Of a stretch of DNA of 64,000 nt, positions 33,384-42,699 are shown piece by piece. A program made the translations under genes and the position numbers. The stretch covers positions 1 through 64,000 of the forward strand of contig JASBRJ010000247.1 of NCBI GenBank assembly GCA_030149525.1. Reading direction: 5' to 3'. Within the stretch, counting starts at the first letter, position 1. Every line of letters starts with the position of its first letter. The DNA is from a bacterium. GTDB taxonomy: Bacteria; Vulcanimicrobiota; Xenobia; Xenobiales; JADMJV01. The notes below the pieces were generated by a model. It ran no database searches, had not been told where the DNA came from, and saw only the letters and a program-made list of their open reading frames with translations.

Positions 33384-34814
33384 ATGAATCGACTTTTCCG
33401 CTCAATCTATTGTCTAACGACCTTTCTCTTTTTGGTTTCTCCCGCGCTGGCGCAAGGGCAGCCGGCCGGAAAAGACTTCAACCTGGCGGCTTCCCGACTG
33501 GTAAGAGAGTTTGAGAGTCGATACGGGGGTACGGTCGGGGTGAGCACTCAGGTGCTCAAGAGCGGCAAGGTGCCGTTCACCTATAACGGAACCAAGCCCA
33601 TGGTGCCGGCCTCCAATATGAAGGTGGTCACAACGGCGGTCGCTCTGGATACTCTTGGGGAAGATTTTCGATTTGAAACAAGGCTATACGGCCCCAAGCA
33701 GCGGGATGGCAAGACTCTCAAAGGGGACCTTGTGCTCAAGGGAGCAGGCGACCCCAGCTTTTATCCTCCCTTCGTGGATAACTCCCTGGCTCCGTTCAAG
33801 TCGATGATCGATGCCCTCAAGAGAACTGGGGTTCGGGAGGTTGAGGGGGACCTCATCGTGGATGACTCGGATTTTGACCGCCAATTCATTCCCAAGTCCT
33901 ATCATGATCGCTATCTCTTAGACAGCTATGCTGCTCCTGTGGGTGGGCTGGGGCTCAATCGAAACGTTGTCACGGTGAGCGTTGGGCCGAACGGTATAAC
34001 GGCTGAGCCCAACACCGGTTCGCTCAAGTTGGTCAATGATGTGAAGATCGGTGGATACGACCAGATATGGGCCGAGCGTAAACGAGGGACGGACCAGATT
34101 GTTGTGCACGGTTTTGCACGGGCGGGGAATACGGTTCAAACAACTCTGACTGTGAACGACCCGGTTCGTTTTGCCGGAAGTACTTTCTTTCGTTTGATGG
34201 AGAGAAGCGGTATACGGTTCAGAGGTAAATGGAGAACGGTGGAGGAGGGGACGCCTGCTTCCCTTAGCGACAAAGTTCTACTGGCAAAACATCTCTCTCC
34301 CAAGTTGATCGAGCTCATACAGCAGACCAACAATGAGAGTGACAACGTTCTGGCTCAGCATATTTTCCGCCGATTGGGAGCTACTGTCGTGGGCTTCGGG
34401 AGCGCTAAGAACTCGGCTACGGTGGTGCGGTCTTTCCTGAAGAAGAATGAAATCTCCGATAGTGGATTTCTCATGGTAGACGGAAGCGGACTCTCCGAGC
34501 GGAATCGGATCGCGCCCTATCAATTGGTCTATATCCTGAAGGCCATGTGGAACAGCGACAAAGGTCAACTCTTCATCGACTCGCTGCCGGCTCCCGGCGA
34601 AGGAACCATGAGACGGCGACTCGGAGGGGCAGTGGTCCGGGCGAAAACCGGCACTCTCAACAACCACTCCGGTCTTACCGGCTACGTCGTGACAGCTTAC
34701 GGAGAAACCGTGGGGTTCTCCATTCTCGTCAACGATGTGAAATCGACCTGGCCCGCCGTGGAACTCCAGGATGATATCGTGGCCCTCTTGAGCCGTTGGG
34801 AGCAGAAACTCTAA
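33384..34814 (+). CDS. dacB: D-alanyl-D-alanine carboxypeptidase/endopeptidase (PBP4, S13 family)
   Basis: 476 residues. Signal peptide 1-23 (A-L-A-Q). All three penicillin-binding motifs are present: S77-x-x-K80 in PASNMKVV, SDN at 319-321, and KTG at 421-423. The extra domain between motifs 1 and 2 has the usual S13 layout (GDLVLKGAGDPSF, DLIVDDSDFD). It trims or cuts peptidoglycan cross-links in the periplasm. It has its own promoter with a very short leader. The heparinase-like gene converges on it. Confidence 0.95.
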   Translation: MNRLFRSIYCLTTFLFLVSPALAQGQPAGKDFNLAASRLVREFESRYGGTVGVSTQVLKSGKVPFTYNGTKPMVPASNMKVVTTAVALDTLGEDFRFETRLYGPKQRDGKTLKGDLVLKGAGDPSFYPPFVDNSLAPFKSMIDALKRTGVREVEGDLIVDDSDFDRQFIPKSYHDRYLLDSYAAPVGGLGLNRNVVTVSVGPNGITAEPNTGSLKLVNDVKIGGYDQIWAERKRGTDQIVVHGFARAGNTVQTTLTVNDPVRFAGSTFFRLMERSGIRFRGKWRTVEEGTPASLSDKVLLAKHLSPKLIELIQQTNNESDNVLAQHIFRRLGATVVGFGSAKNSATVVRSFLKKNEISDSGFLMVDGSGLSERNRIAPYQLVYILKAMWNSDKGQLFIDSLPAPGEGTMRRRLGGAVVRAKTGTLNNHSGLTGYVVTAYGETVGFSILVNDVKSTWPAVELQDDIVALLSRWEQKL

Positions 34815-34836
34815 AGAGAAGGACGCGCCGGTTCTC

Positions 34837-37029
34837 TTAAGGCTGGCGAAGTTTGAGGCGCTCTCGGGCCTCTTCGTACTGCCTGTCTAGGTCCTCGGTG
34901 CGGGGCACTTTGGTGTCGTTGGGATCCCAGACTATCCAAAGGTAGGTGGAGAAAGGGGCTTCAAGATGGGCAAAGTAGCGCAGGCTGTAGGTTGGAATCG
35001 CACGCGCGTTGCGGAAGCACCATCCTGAGATAGGTTCTTTCTGGCCCCGCTTGAGCGAATACCGAAATCTTCCCGGAAAAATGGGGACCAGACGCGCCTG
35101 CAGTTTTTTGCCTCGAATTAAGCAGCCCATATCGCCTCGCATCAGAACGTCGAGATGGGGAGAGAGCAGCAAACTGGTCTCATAGTCGATCTCGCCCTCT
35201 CCCTCCAGGGTGTCTCGAATGGCGAGGTGTTTGGATTCTGGCAGGAAGAGGACTTCTCTCCATAGGCGCCAGGGCTTTTCAGGCGTTACCCAGACCGGTC
35301 GATGGGCGGCCATGTAGCGGCCTGAGCCTGGTAGTTTTGTGTGAAACACGCTTGAGTCAACTCGCGAGGAGACGCGATCTAAACAGAGAGGTTCACGCTC
35401 CCGGCCGATGCGAGGAGCACAATGAGCTGCGATCCTGGCAAAGCTTGGTTGAACCAGATGAGTTTCTGCCGGACCTCCCGGTTCCACAAAGACGGACTCC
35501 CCGGCAAGGCAAAGAGAAAGGTGGAGGCTGTCGTCGTGAAGGGGGACGGAGGCGGGAGCGATAGAGGCGGTCTCCAGGAGAGAGGACTTAGGGTTCCCTC
35601 TCAACAGGCACCAGTTAGCCCGGCGGTCCCAGTCGTCTCTGGCAACCACCACTCCGGCCTCAGTGAAACAGCGATTGGTTGAGCTCCCACTGACCCCGAC
35701 TTCCATTCCCTGATAAAGACTTTGAGCTTGAGATCCCAACCACCACCAGAGTTCTTCCGGCATTTCTACTCCAGGACGAAAGTCGTCTCTTTGGCAGACC
35801 ACGGAACCCAGGGCTAGGAGGCGATGGCAGTGATGAGTTGCCCCCGCGTGTCGGCCCACGAAGGTGTACCCCCCGGTGGGTCCCAGATCCACAGCCAGTC
35901 GGTCCGGTGGAGTTAAGAGGGCGAGAGCTTCGCAGGCTGTTTCGGTGGCTTCTCGCAGGCCTCTTGGTGAGGGGAGGCCATTGAGACGGTGCAGGACCTC
36001 AGGTAGCAGCAGCCACTCCAGCATTTCACGCTGTTTGGCCGCTGAGCCGCTCAGGTGTAGCCCGTCTCGCCCCATCGTTTCCCAAGCTCTCTTGCTCAAC
36101 TGCTCAGCGGAAAGGTTGTACCACCGTTGCGCTGCTTTGAGCTCAGGGAGATACATAGCCAGACAGTTGAGAGCGGCAGCCGTGGCGAGCAGATCCTGAG
36201 GTGGAAGCGCGTCGTCGGGCTGCTCCAAGATGTCGGCCATCACCGCCCCGTGGGTAACCAGTCCGCGGAGAATTCGACCCATAACTTCGGCTTGCATCTG
36301 ATCCGACATCGAGAACAGATTGAAAGCCAGCATCCAGTTGATGGTTCGAGCAGATATGCTGCTCGGGTCTATCCAGTTGATACCGTAAAGGGCCGGGTTA
36401 CGCTCAAGCCAGTCCACAATCTGAACGATGAACTCCGCTACCAAAGACTCCCAGCCGGTGAGCCAGTAGGCGCGGCCCATGTCGACGAAGTGGCCGTGAC
36501 TATTGAAGGACCAGGTGGCTTCCACCGGCCCCATGGGCTCATCGCTCCCCTGTTCGTTCGGCCTTTTGAGGACGTCTCTAAGATCGGAATCCGCCCCGAA
36601 AATCCAAGAGCGCTCGCCAAAGTCGGTGAACCAATCGATAGCTCCCGGAAACGACTTCTCGATTCCCAGTTCAATGAAGGTGCGGTTCTTGGCCTCTTCA
36701 GCAAGGAGTAGCGTCTTTCTGATGGGGAGCGACTCCTGATCCAATTGGGCGATCAGTTTGTCTTTTTGTGAAGGGTGTAGAAAGAACTTCGGCCGGAGCC
36801 GGGCCCTCATGTGTTCGGCCAAACGCTCCTGAGCGTGGCGGAAACGACTCTTCCGCGCTTCCCGTTTAGCCTCTTCGAGTTCATTGCTGGCAGCTTTGAA
36901 CTGCGCCAGCAAATCCTCATCGCTAAGGGAGAGGGGTTCCCTCTCGGCACGGGCTTCCGCAACCCGTTTTTCAAGGTTCATCTCCCGCTGAAGGAGACCC
37001 CTCATTTTTTTCCCAAAACGACTGAGCAT
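34837..37029 (-). CDS. Heparinase II/III-like protein
   Basis: 730 residues. A charged coiled-coil N-terminus (about 15-80) is followed by the alpha-toroid of heparinase II/III proteins (about 95-400) with the signature NPALYGINWIDPSSISARTINW, then the beta-sandwich domain with AVDLGPTGGYTFVGRHAG and a DDSLHLSL strand. No signal peptide is seen, so it is probably cytoplasmic or membrane-associated, as in polysaccharide-biosynthesis loci. The family includes polysaccharide lyases, and some members act in capsule or exopolysaccharide clusters. It lies 15 bp downstream of the DegT aminotransferase gene. Confidence 0.82.
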   Translation of the reverse strand: MLSRFGKKMRGLLQREMNLEKRVAEARAEREPLSLSDEDLLAQFKAASNELEEAKREARKSRFRHAQERLAEHMRARLRPKFFLHPSQKDKLIAQLDQESLPIRKTLLLAEEAKNRTFIELGIEKSFPGAIDWFTDFGERSWIFGADSDLRDVLKRPNEQGSDEPMGPVEATWSFNSHGHFVDMGRAYWLTGWESLVAEFIVQIVDWLERNPALYGINWIDPSSISARTINWMLAFNLFSMSDQMQAEVMGRILRGLVTHGAVMADILEQPDDALPPQDLLATAAALNCLAMYLPELKAAQRWYNLSAEQLSKRAWETMGRDGLHLSGSAAKQREMLEWLLLPEVLHRLNGLPSPRGLREATETACEALALLTPPDRLAVDLGPTGGYTFVGRHAGATHHCHRLLALGSVVCQRDDFRPGVEMPEELWWWLGSQAQSLYQGMEVGVSGSSTNRCFTEAGVVVARDDWDRRANWCLLRGNPKSSLLETASIAPASVPLHDDSLHLSLCLAGESVFVEPGGPAETHLVQPSFARIAAHCAPRIGREREPLCLDRVSSRVDSSVFHTKLPGSGRYMAAHRPVWVTPEKPWRLWREVLFLPESKHLAIRDTLEGEGEIDYETSLLLSPHLDVLMRGDMGCLIRGKKLQARLVPIFPGRFRYSLKRGQKEPISGWCFRNARAIPTYSLRYFAHLEAPFSTYLWIVWDPNDTKVPRTEDLDRQYEEARERLKLRQP

Positions 37030-37044
37030 ATTTCCTTAAACTCT

Positions 37045-38160
37045 TTACGCAGTAACGGTGGCACTTTGGGCCAGGATAGATTTTACCTTGTTGGAAATCT
37101 CGTCCACCTGTTCGTTGGTCAATTCCGGGAACATGGGGAGCGAGAGAACCTCTTCCTGAGCTTTGCGAGTCACCGGGAAATCATCGTCGGCGTAACCCAG
37201 GTGTTTGAAGGCGCCCTGCTGGTGCAGTGAGACGGGATAGTAAATCATACTTCCCACACCTTGCTCTTCCAGTAGCTTCTTGAACTCGTCACGGTTGGGC
37301 ACTCGTGTCGTAAATTGATGGAAGACATGCTTGCAATCCTTTGCCTCACCCGGCACTTGGATGTGTCCGTTCAGGTTTTCGATGTAGCGAGCGGCCACTC
37401 GGCGGCGTTGCTCGTTCCACTTGGCTAGGTGCTTGAGCTTGACGCGAAGTGCAGCGGCTTGGACGGTGTCCAGTCGGCTGTTGGTACCAAGCATATCGTG
37501 GTAATACTTGACTTTTGAGCCGTGGCTCTTGAGAATGCGAATTTTCTCCAGGTCTTCAGGCTTCTTAGCCAGCACCATGCCGCCGTCTCCAATTCCACCA
37601 AGGTTCTTACTGGGGAAGAAGCTGAAGCAACCATAGTCTCCCATGGTGCCGACTTTTCGGCCTTTGTACTCAGCGCCTGTCGCTTGCGCACAGTCTTCAA
37701 TGACAACCAGGTTGTGCTCCTTGGCGATCTCCAGGATTTCATCCATGGGAGCGGGATGGCCGAAGAGGTGAACCACGACGATCGCTTTGGTGTTTTTGTT
37801 GATTCTCTTTCTGAGATCTTCTACATCGATGTTGAATAGACAGGGTTCGATGTCGCAAAAAGCGGGTTTGGCGCCTGCGAGAGCGATCGCTCCGGCGGAC
37901 GCGATAAAGGTGAAGGCAGGGGAGATGACTTCATCTTCAGGTCCGAGGTCGAGGGCGCGAACAGCCAGATGGAGCGCTTCTGTTCCCGAGCCGACTCCCA
38001 CAGCCCCGTCCACGCCATGCCACTCGGCAAATTCGGCTTCGAAATCTTTGACTTCAGGGCCGTTGATGTAGGCGGTGCTTCGGAGAGCGGAAAGAACGGC
38101 TGATTCCAGTTCTTCCTGAATCTCAGAGTATTGGGTGTCTAGTTGCAATATCGGTATCAT
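37045..38160 (-). CDS. DegT/DnrJ/EryC1-family sugar aminotransferase
   Basis: 371-residue PLP enzyme that makes amino-sugar nucleotides. Landmarks: VGVGSGTEALHLAVRAL (PLP phosphate loop), PAFTFIASAGAI, VHLFGHPAPMD, IEDCAQATGAEYKGRKVG, and the PLP lysine in FFPSKNLGGIGDGG. It closely resembles UDP-2-acetamido-2-deoxy-3-oxo-glucuronate aminotransferases (WbpE type) and other nucleotide-sugar aminotransferases. It is followed by the heparinase-like gene and preceded, 17 bp away, by an ABC exporter, which together suggest surface-glycan work. Confidence 0.92.
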   Translation of the reverse strand: MIPILQLDTQYSEIQEELESAVLSALRSTAYINGPEVKDFEAEFAEWHGVDGAVGVGSGTEALHLAVRALDLGPEDEVISPAFTFIASAGAIALAGAKPAFCDIEPCLFNIDVEDLRKRINKNTKAIVVVHLFGHPAPMDEILEIAKEHNLVVIEDCAQATGAEYKGRKVGTMGDYGCFSFFPSKNLGGIGDGGMVLAKKPEDLEKIRILKSHGSKVKYYHDMLGTNSRLDTVQAAALRVKLKHLAKWNEQRRRVAARYIENLNGHIQVPGEAKDCKHVFHQFTTRVPNRDEFKKLLEEQGVGSMIYYPVSLHQQGAFKHLGYADDDFPVTRKAQEEVLSLPMFPELTNEQVDEISNKVKSILAQSATVTA

Positions 38161-38177
38161 TTGAATTGTGTGCGCTG

Positions 38178-40046
38178 TTAAGCGCCCTTTCTCTCTTGTT
38201 CGAGAAGCCCTACGGGAGTACGAAGTTGAGCCTCGTAAAGCTTGGTGTATAGTCCGTTCTTGTCCAGCAATCTCTGGTGGGTACCTTCTTCCACGATTTT
38301 GCCGGAATCAAGCACGATTATTCGATCTGCGTGACGGATCGTATTGAGGCGGTGGGCGATGACCAGTGAAGTGCGACCTCGCATGATCCGCTCAATAGCC
38401 TCGGTTATCAAATTTTCAGATTCTGTGTCGATACCCGATGTGAACTCGTCGAGTATCAGGATTTTTGGATCTCTCAAGAGAGCTCTGGCGATGGCGATCC
38501 TTTGTCGTTGACCGCCGGAAAGTCGCACTCCGCGCTCGCCGATATCGGTGTCGTAGCCTCTGGGCATTTTGACGATGAATTCGTCTGCGTTGGCCACTCG
38601 GGCCGCTTCCTCGATCTCTTCGCGGGTGTAGTCGCTGCGGCCGCAGGCGATATTGTCGGCGATGGTGCCGGCGAAGAGAACCGACTCCTGAATGACCGTT
38701 CCCACCTGCGTTCTCAACGAACCGATGGTGACGTTTCGGAGGTCGTGGCCATCGATGCAGACGGTCCCGTGAGAGGGATCGTAAAAGCGTGGAACCAGGT
38801 TGACGAAGGTGGTTTTTCCGGCACCGTTTGTTCCCACGATGGCAACCACTTCCCCGGCCTCGGCCTTGAAGTCGATCCCCTTGAGAATCTCTTTTTCTTC
38901 GTCGTAGGAGAAGCGGACGTCTTTGAACTCAATGGTCCCTTTCACGGGCGGGAGTTCCACGGCGTCGGCTTTCTCGTTGACCAGGGGCTCTCGATCCATC
39001 AGGCTGAAGACTCGGCGTCCTGCCGCCGAAGATGCTTGAAAGCTCGAATAGAAGCTGGAGACGGCAGTGACCGGTTGAATGATCATTCCCATCAAGCCCC
39101 AGTAGATGATCATTCCGTCTAGCGAAGAGTTCCCGAGGATGACTTGGGAGGCACCAAAGTACACAATGGCGGCAATTCCGAGGACGGAGATCGCTTCCAC
39201 CACCGGGGTCTGAGTGGCACCCACCTGAGCCAACTTCATTTGGGTCCGGTAGTTCTCTTCATTGACTCGATTGAATCGCTCGATTTCAAACTTTTCGCGG
39301 TGGTAGGCCTTGACCACTTTTTGGCTGCTGGTGTTCTCGATGATGATAGCACTCAGATCGGCCACTCGGGATTGGAGCTTTTCCGTCTCCATACCCATCT
39401 TTTTTCCGAATTTTCCGACAGCAACTCCGATAACAGGAGCCAGAAGAAAGATGAGTAGGGTCAGTTTCCAGTCAAAGTACACCATATACAGAAGCGCTCC
39501 CACTACCACGACCGAATTCTTCAAAAAGTCGGCCAAGTTGGCATAAATCGCAGTGGCGGCGATAATATCGGAAGTGCAGCGACTCTGGATTTCCCCCAGT
39601 CGCATGGACTCGAAGAACTGCATGGAGAGGTCCTGCAAATGGGCGAATGCTCTGGCGCGAAGGTCTCTCACTGCCGACTGGGCGGCCATATCGGTGAGAT
39701 ACTTCTGACAGAACGAACTGACCCCACGGGCCACCAAGACTATCAGGTAAGTCCCGATTATAAGCTTGAGGCTCCAGATGGGGTTCTCCCGGTCGACCAG
39801 TGTGAAATCGAAATCGGGGATATATTTGGATAGAGGGTTGGTCGGGTTCAGGGCGCTCTGAGTTTGTTGGGCTACCGGCTTGTCAGGACCCAGCAGTTCG
39901 AAGAGCCAGCCGATAAACTTAGCCTGAGAAAGCCGCAATAACGCCACAACGACAGTGAAGAAGATCGCTACACCGGCAATCTTCCAATAGGGCAAAATAA
40001 ACCCAAAAATGCGACGTTGGGTCGCCAAGAGTTCCCTGAATGACAT
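38178..40046 (-). CDS. MsbA-like ABC exporter (fused membrane and ATPase domains)
   Basis: 622 residues. Six-helix membrane domain (about 20-340) with a large outer loop after helix 1, then the ATPase: Walker A GTNGAGKT (405-412), Q-loop in TVIQESVLFAG, signature LSGGQ (509-513) and Walker B ILILDEFTSGID, where most homologues have LDEATSALD. It works as a homodimer to flip lipids, lipid-linked glycans or drugs. The position between accB and the aminotransferase gene is compatible with lipid or glycolipid export. Confidence 0.92.
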   Translation of the reverse strand: MSFRELLATQRRIFGFILPYWKIAGVAIFFTVVVALLRLSQAKFIGWLFELLGPDKPVAQQTQSALNPTNPLSKYIPDFDFTLVDRENPIWSLKLIIGTYLIVLVARGVSSFCQKYLTDMAAQSAVRDLRARAFAHLQDLSMQFFESMRLGEIQSRCTSDIIAATAIYANLADFLKNSVVVVGALLYMVYFDWKLTLLIFLLAPVIGVAVGKFGKKMGMETEKLQSRVADLSAIIIENTSSQKVVKAYHREKFEIERFNRVNEENYRTQMKLAQVGATQTPVVEAISVLGIAAIVYFGASQVILGNSSLDGMIIYWGLMGMIIQPVTAVSSFYSSFQASSAAGRRVFSLMDREPLVNEKADAVELPPVKGTIEFKDVRFSYDEEKEILKGIDFKAEAGEVVAIVGTNGAGKTTFVNLVPRFYDPSHGTVCIDGHDLRNVTIGSLRTQVGTVIQESVLFAGTIADNIACGRSDYTREEIEEAARVANADEFIVKMPRGYDTDIGERGVRLSGGQRQRIAIARALLRDPKILILDEFTSGIDTESENLITEAIERIMRGRTSLVIAHRLNTIRHADRIIVLDSGKIVEEGTHQRLLDKNGLYTKLYEAQLRTPVGLLEQERKGA

Positions 40047-40058
40047 AAATTCGTTCGA

Positions 40059-40547
40059 CTAGTCGATAATGAAGAGGGGCTGACCCTCTTCTACGGCCTC
40101 GGCATTTTCTACCAAGATCTTGACGATTTTGCAAGGCCGCTCCGCCGTTATCTCATTCATGAGCTTCATGGCTTCAACGATACACAGTGTCTGACCGTTG
40201 CCAACCTGGTCACCCTCTTTTACGAACGCGTCCGCGTCGGGGCGAGGGGAGCGATAAAACACTCCAGCCAGAGGCGAATTGATCGTCTCGCCGGAGGTCG
40301 CAACTCCTCCGTTAGCAGACGGGGCGGGGGCGGCCTGTGGCGCTGCTGCCGGAGGCGCCACCTGATGGGCCGCCGAAAAGCCGGCCGCCGCTAGCAGGGA
40401 GGGGTCGAAGGTGGGCGCGCTTGTGGCAACGGGTGCCTCAAAGGTGATGCGGATCTTGACTTCCGGATCTTCGTATTCTATTTCTGCCAGGTCGTTTTCT
40501 CGTCCGATGCGCGCGAGTTCCTCAGCAGTGGTGATGGATTTATCCAA
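40059..40547 (-). CDS. accB: Biotin carboxyl carrier protein of acetyl-CoA carboxylase
   Basis: 162 residues. An N-terminal dimerisation region (1-40) is followed by an Ala/Pro linker (about 38-85) and a biotinyl domain (86-162) with K128 in [10 protein letters not shown] as the biotin site and a thumb-like [16 protein letters not shown] segment. It carries carboxybiotin between AccC and AccAD for malonyl-CoA synthesis. TTG start with AGAGG 7 nt upstream. accC, the usual neighbour, is not here; instead it lies between hisS and an ABC exporter. Confidence 0.95.
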   Translation of the reverse strand: MDKSITTAEELARIGRENDLAEIEYEDPEVKIRITFEAPVATSAPTFDPSLLAAAGFSAAHQVAPPAAAPQAAPAPSANGGVATSGETINSPLAGVFYRSPRPDADAFVKEGDQVGNGQTLCIVEAMKLMNEITAERPCKIVKILVENAEAVEEGQPLFIID

Positions 40548-40617
40548 AGCTCTACCTCTTGTCTTTGACTATGTGTTCATATGCCCCGATAAGGAGCAAA
40601 GGAAAACATGAAGGACG

Positions 40618-42453
40618 TTAACTCTCTTCCTTGCCGGGTAAGATGGACCAGTTCAGCCCACCGGTTGGTGCCGCAGCAGCAGGGGTGGCCGCAGTCGTTT
40701 TTCGCCGACTGGGCTTCGCCTTCTCCGACTTGGCCTTGGATGCTTCAGGTGCGGAACTTCCACCCAACCCGAAGACAGGAACGATAGCTTTGCCCAGGTC
40801 GCCATCCGCTTTGGCTGCAGGCTTCTCGGTTTTGCCGGCGTCACTGCTGCTTTTGCTGCGGCTAGTCCGCCGGCTCCTGGATTTGGAGGCTCTCGAGGAG
40901 GTGTCGTTCTCAGAATCGCTCTTCTCGGGCTTTGCCTCTTTTGTCTTGCGGCCGGTGTCGCGTTCCTTATCTCGGTCTCTATCCCGATCCCGATCTCGAT
41001 CTCTGTCCCTATCTCTGTCTTTGTCGTCTGAATTTCTGGATCTTCTGCCTTTGGAACGGGAACGTTTGGAGCGGGAATCGTCTTTTTCTTCCCTTTCCTC
41101 GCGGTTGCTCTTCTCGTCTTCTTTGTTGCTGCCGGTCTCTTCGCTTCGACGGCGTCCACGGCGCAGTTTTTTGCGCCCACTCTTAGAACCGTCACGCTCT
41201 TCATCTTTGCCGACCCCGGCTACGTGAAGCACGCGGTTTCGCAGTCGTGAGACGGGAACCCGCTCTTCGGAGTTGTCCTCAAGATCTTTCAACACGGCGT
41301 TGCCGCGAAAGGCGTTGCTCTCATCCAGAGTGACAATCCAAGAGTAATCTCCACTGCTGTCTTTACTGCGGCGCCCATTACCGAAGGAGTAGTCCAACTC
41401 GGCCGAGATCCCACGCTGACGTAAAGTGTAGAGCAGAGGAACGAGCAGCTTGGCCGATTCTGGACCCTCGGGGCGCAGGAGAAGATCGATCTTCTGGTTT
41501 TCACTCACCTCTTCGGGCTTGAGCAGCTCAAGAATGGCCTCCAAAGAGAAGGCGAAACCGACGGCAGGAGTAGCTTTGCCGCCCAATTTTTCGACCAGAT
41601 TGTCGTACCGTCCGCCGAAGCCGAGGCTTTTGCCCTGACATCGAATTTCAAAGACGGTACCGTTGTAGTACTCTGAATCTCTTACCACCCGTGGGTCGAG
41701 TTCTACCGGCAGTTCCATCTCTTGAAGATATTCTCTCAACTGGGCGAAGTGGGTTCTGGCGTCGTTGGTCAGCATGCCATAGATGGTTGGCGCCACTTGC
41801 GACAGTGATTTGCACTCTTTTTCTTCGCAGGACAGGACCCAGTCAGGGTTGGCTTTGTACTTTCGTTTACAGGTGGCGCAAAGTTGAGAATTGTGAGCCC
41901 CAAAGTAATCCTTGAGCTTCTGCAGATACTCTTCTCGACACTCTTTGCTTCCCAGGGAATTGAGACGAATGGTGAAGTCTTCCAAGCCCATCCCCTCGCA
42001 AAAAGCGGCTGCCAGTGCGATGACTTCAGCGTCCAGGGCTGGATTCTCGGAGCCGATAGCTTCAAAGCCGAATTGATGACTCTGACGAGAACGGGTGTCC
42101 CCTTCTTTGCCCAGCAAGAAAACCGGAGCTAAATAGAAGACTTTCAGCGGAAGCTTGGTGTTGTAGAGCTTGTTTTGCTGATAAGCACGGATGATCCCTG
42201 TGGTGGCGTCTGTTCTTAGAGCCAGTTTTTGACCGAATTTATCCTGGAATGTCCAAAGCTCTTTTTCGATCAGACCGGACATGACACCCATGCCGCGGGT
42301 GAAGAGTTCCGCCTGTTCGAACAGCGGAGTTCGAATCTCCTTGTAGCCGAACCTTTGCGCAAGATCGCGGGACGTTTCTTCCACAGAGTGCCACTGAGAC
42401 ACCTGGCCGGGTAGTACGTCAAAGGTCCCGCGGACAGCTTGATAGCGAGCCAT
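40618..42453 (-). CDS. hisS: Histidyl-tRNA synthetase with Arg/Asp- and Ser/Arg-rich C-terminal extension
   Basis: Residues 1 to about 425 are a complete class II HisRS: motif 1 region, ALRTDATTGIIRAY (motif 2), a four-Cys insertion (CATC ... CEEKEC), GGRYDNLVEKLGG and a C-terminal anticodon-binding domain ending near SRLRNRVL. About 185 extra residues follow: first Lys/Arg/Glu-rich, then about nine Asp-Arg dipeptides in a row, then Ser/Arg-rich and Ala/Lys/Pro-rich segments, ending GGLNWSILPGKEES. Such a tail is not a normal HisRS part. GAGG lies 7 nt before the ATG. A T-box-like leader precedes it. Confidence 0.93.
   Translation of the reverse strand: MARYQAVRGTFDVLPGQVSQWHSVEETSRDLAQRFGYKEIRTPLFEQAELFTRGMGVMSGLIEKELWTFQDKFGQKLALRTDATTGIIRAYQQNKLYNTKLPLKVFYLAPVFLLGKEGDTRSRQSHQFGFEAIGSENPALDAEVIALAAAFCEGMGLEDFTIRLNSLGSKECREEYLQKLKDYFGAHNSQLCATCKRKYKANPDWVLSCEEKECKSLSQVAPTIYGMLTNDARTHFAQLREYLQEMELPVELDPRVVRDSEYYNGTVFEIRCQGKSLGFGGRYDNLVEKLGGKATPAVGFAFSLEAILELLKPEEVSENQKIDLLLRPEGPESAKLLVPLLYTLRQRGISAELDYSFGNGRRSKDSSGDYSWIVTLDESNAFRGNAVLKDLEDNSEERVPVSRLRNRVLHVAGVGKDEERDGSKSGRKKLRRGRRRSEETGSNKEDEKSNREEREEKDDSRSKRSRSKGRRSRNSDDKDRDRDRDRDRDRDRDRDKERDTGRKTKEAKPEKSDSENDTSSRASKSRSRRTSRSKSSSDAGKTEKPAAKADGDLGKAIVPVFGLGGSSAPEASKAKSEKAKPSRRKTTAATPAAAAPTGGLNWSILPGKEES
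40966..41035 (-). repeat. Asp-Arg dipeptide repeat inside hisS
   Basis: Codes for about nine consecutive Asp-Arg pairs. The DNA uses mixed codons (GAT/GAC with CGA, CGG, AGA, AGG), so the repeat is kept at the protein level and is not a fresh DNA slippage product. Confidence 0.85.
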
Positions 42454-42480
42454 AACTTGACCTCAATTTTCAAAATTTCT

Positions 42481-42690
42481 GACGGGAGTCAGAGACTTTC
42501 GGACTGAAACCGATGTGGTCTTTCCGTGTTACCACCGCGTTTGGCTCTCGAGCTCACACTGCTTTGCTTTTGATGATTCAGCAGTGGAATTCTAATTCCC
42601 GAGGCGCAAGGCTCTTGACACACTCCGTCTTAACTTAAAAGTTCCCTAATGAGGACTTGAGTCCTCCAGGCTACAGGGAGTCTTCCTGAA
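42481..42690 (-). promoter_or_regulatory. hisS: T-box-like leader upstream of hisS
   Basis: On the minus strand, a 7-bp stem CACTGCT / AGCAGTG (stem III-like, 42560-42590) is followed by CGCGGTGGTAACACGGAAA and TTTCAGTCCG, close to the T-box core (A-GGG-UGGN-ACCGCG) and its TTCGTCC partner. Three of the 14 core bases differ. Upstream lies a strong hairpin GAGGAC-TCAA-GTCCTC. No specifier codon could be assigned with confidence. The UGGU bulge would pair with ACCA, while bacterial tRNA-His usually has C73. It may act on translation, because a hairpin TCTGAC-TCCC-GTCAGA lies just before the ribosome-binding site. Confidence 0.45.
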
Positions 42691-42699
42691 AAGGGCTCT

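Noticed and set aside
40631-41227. 198-codon Ser/Leu/Arg-rich frame opposite the hisS tail
   Set aside because: Mirror of the Arg/Asp and Ser/Arg coding; the hisS frame continues without stop from the enzyme core.
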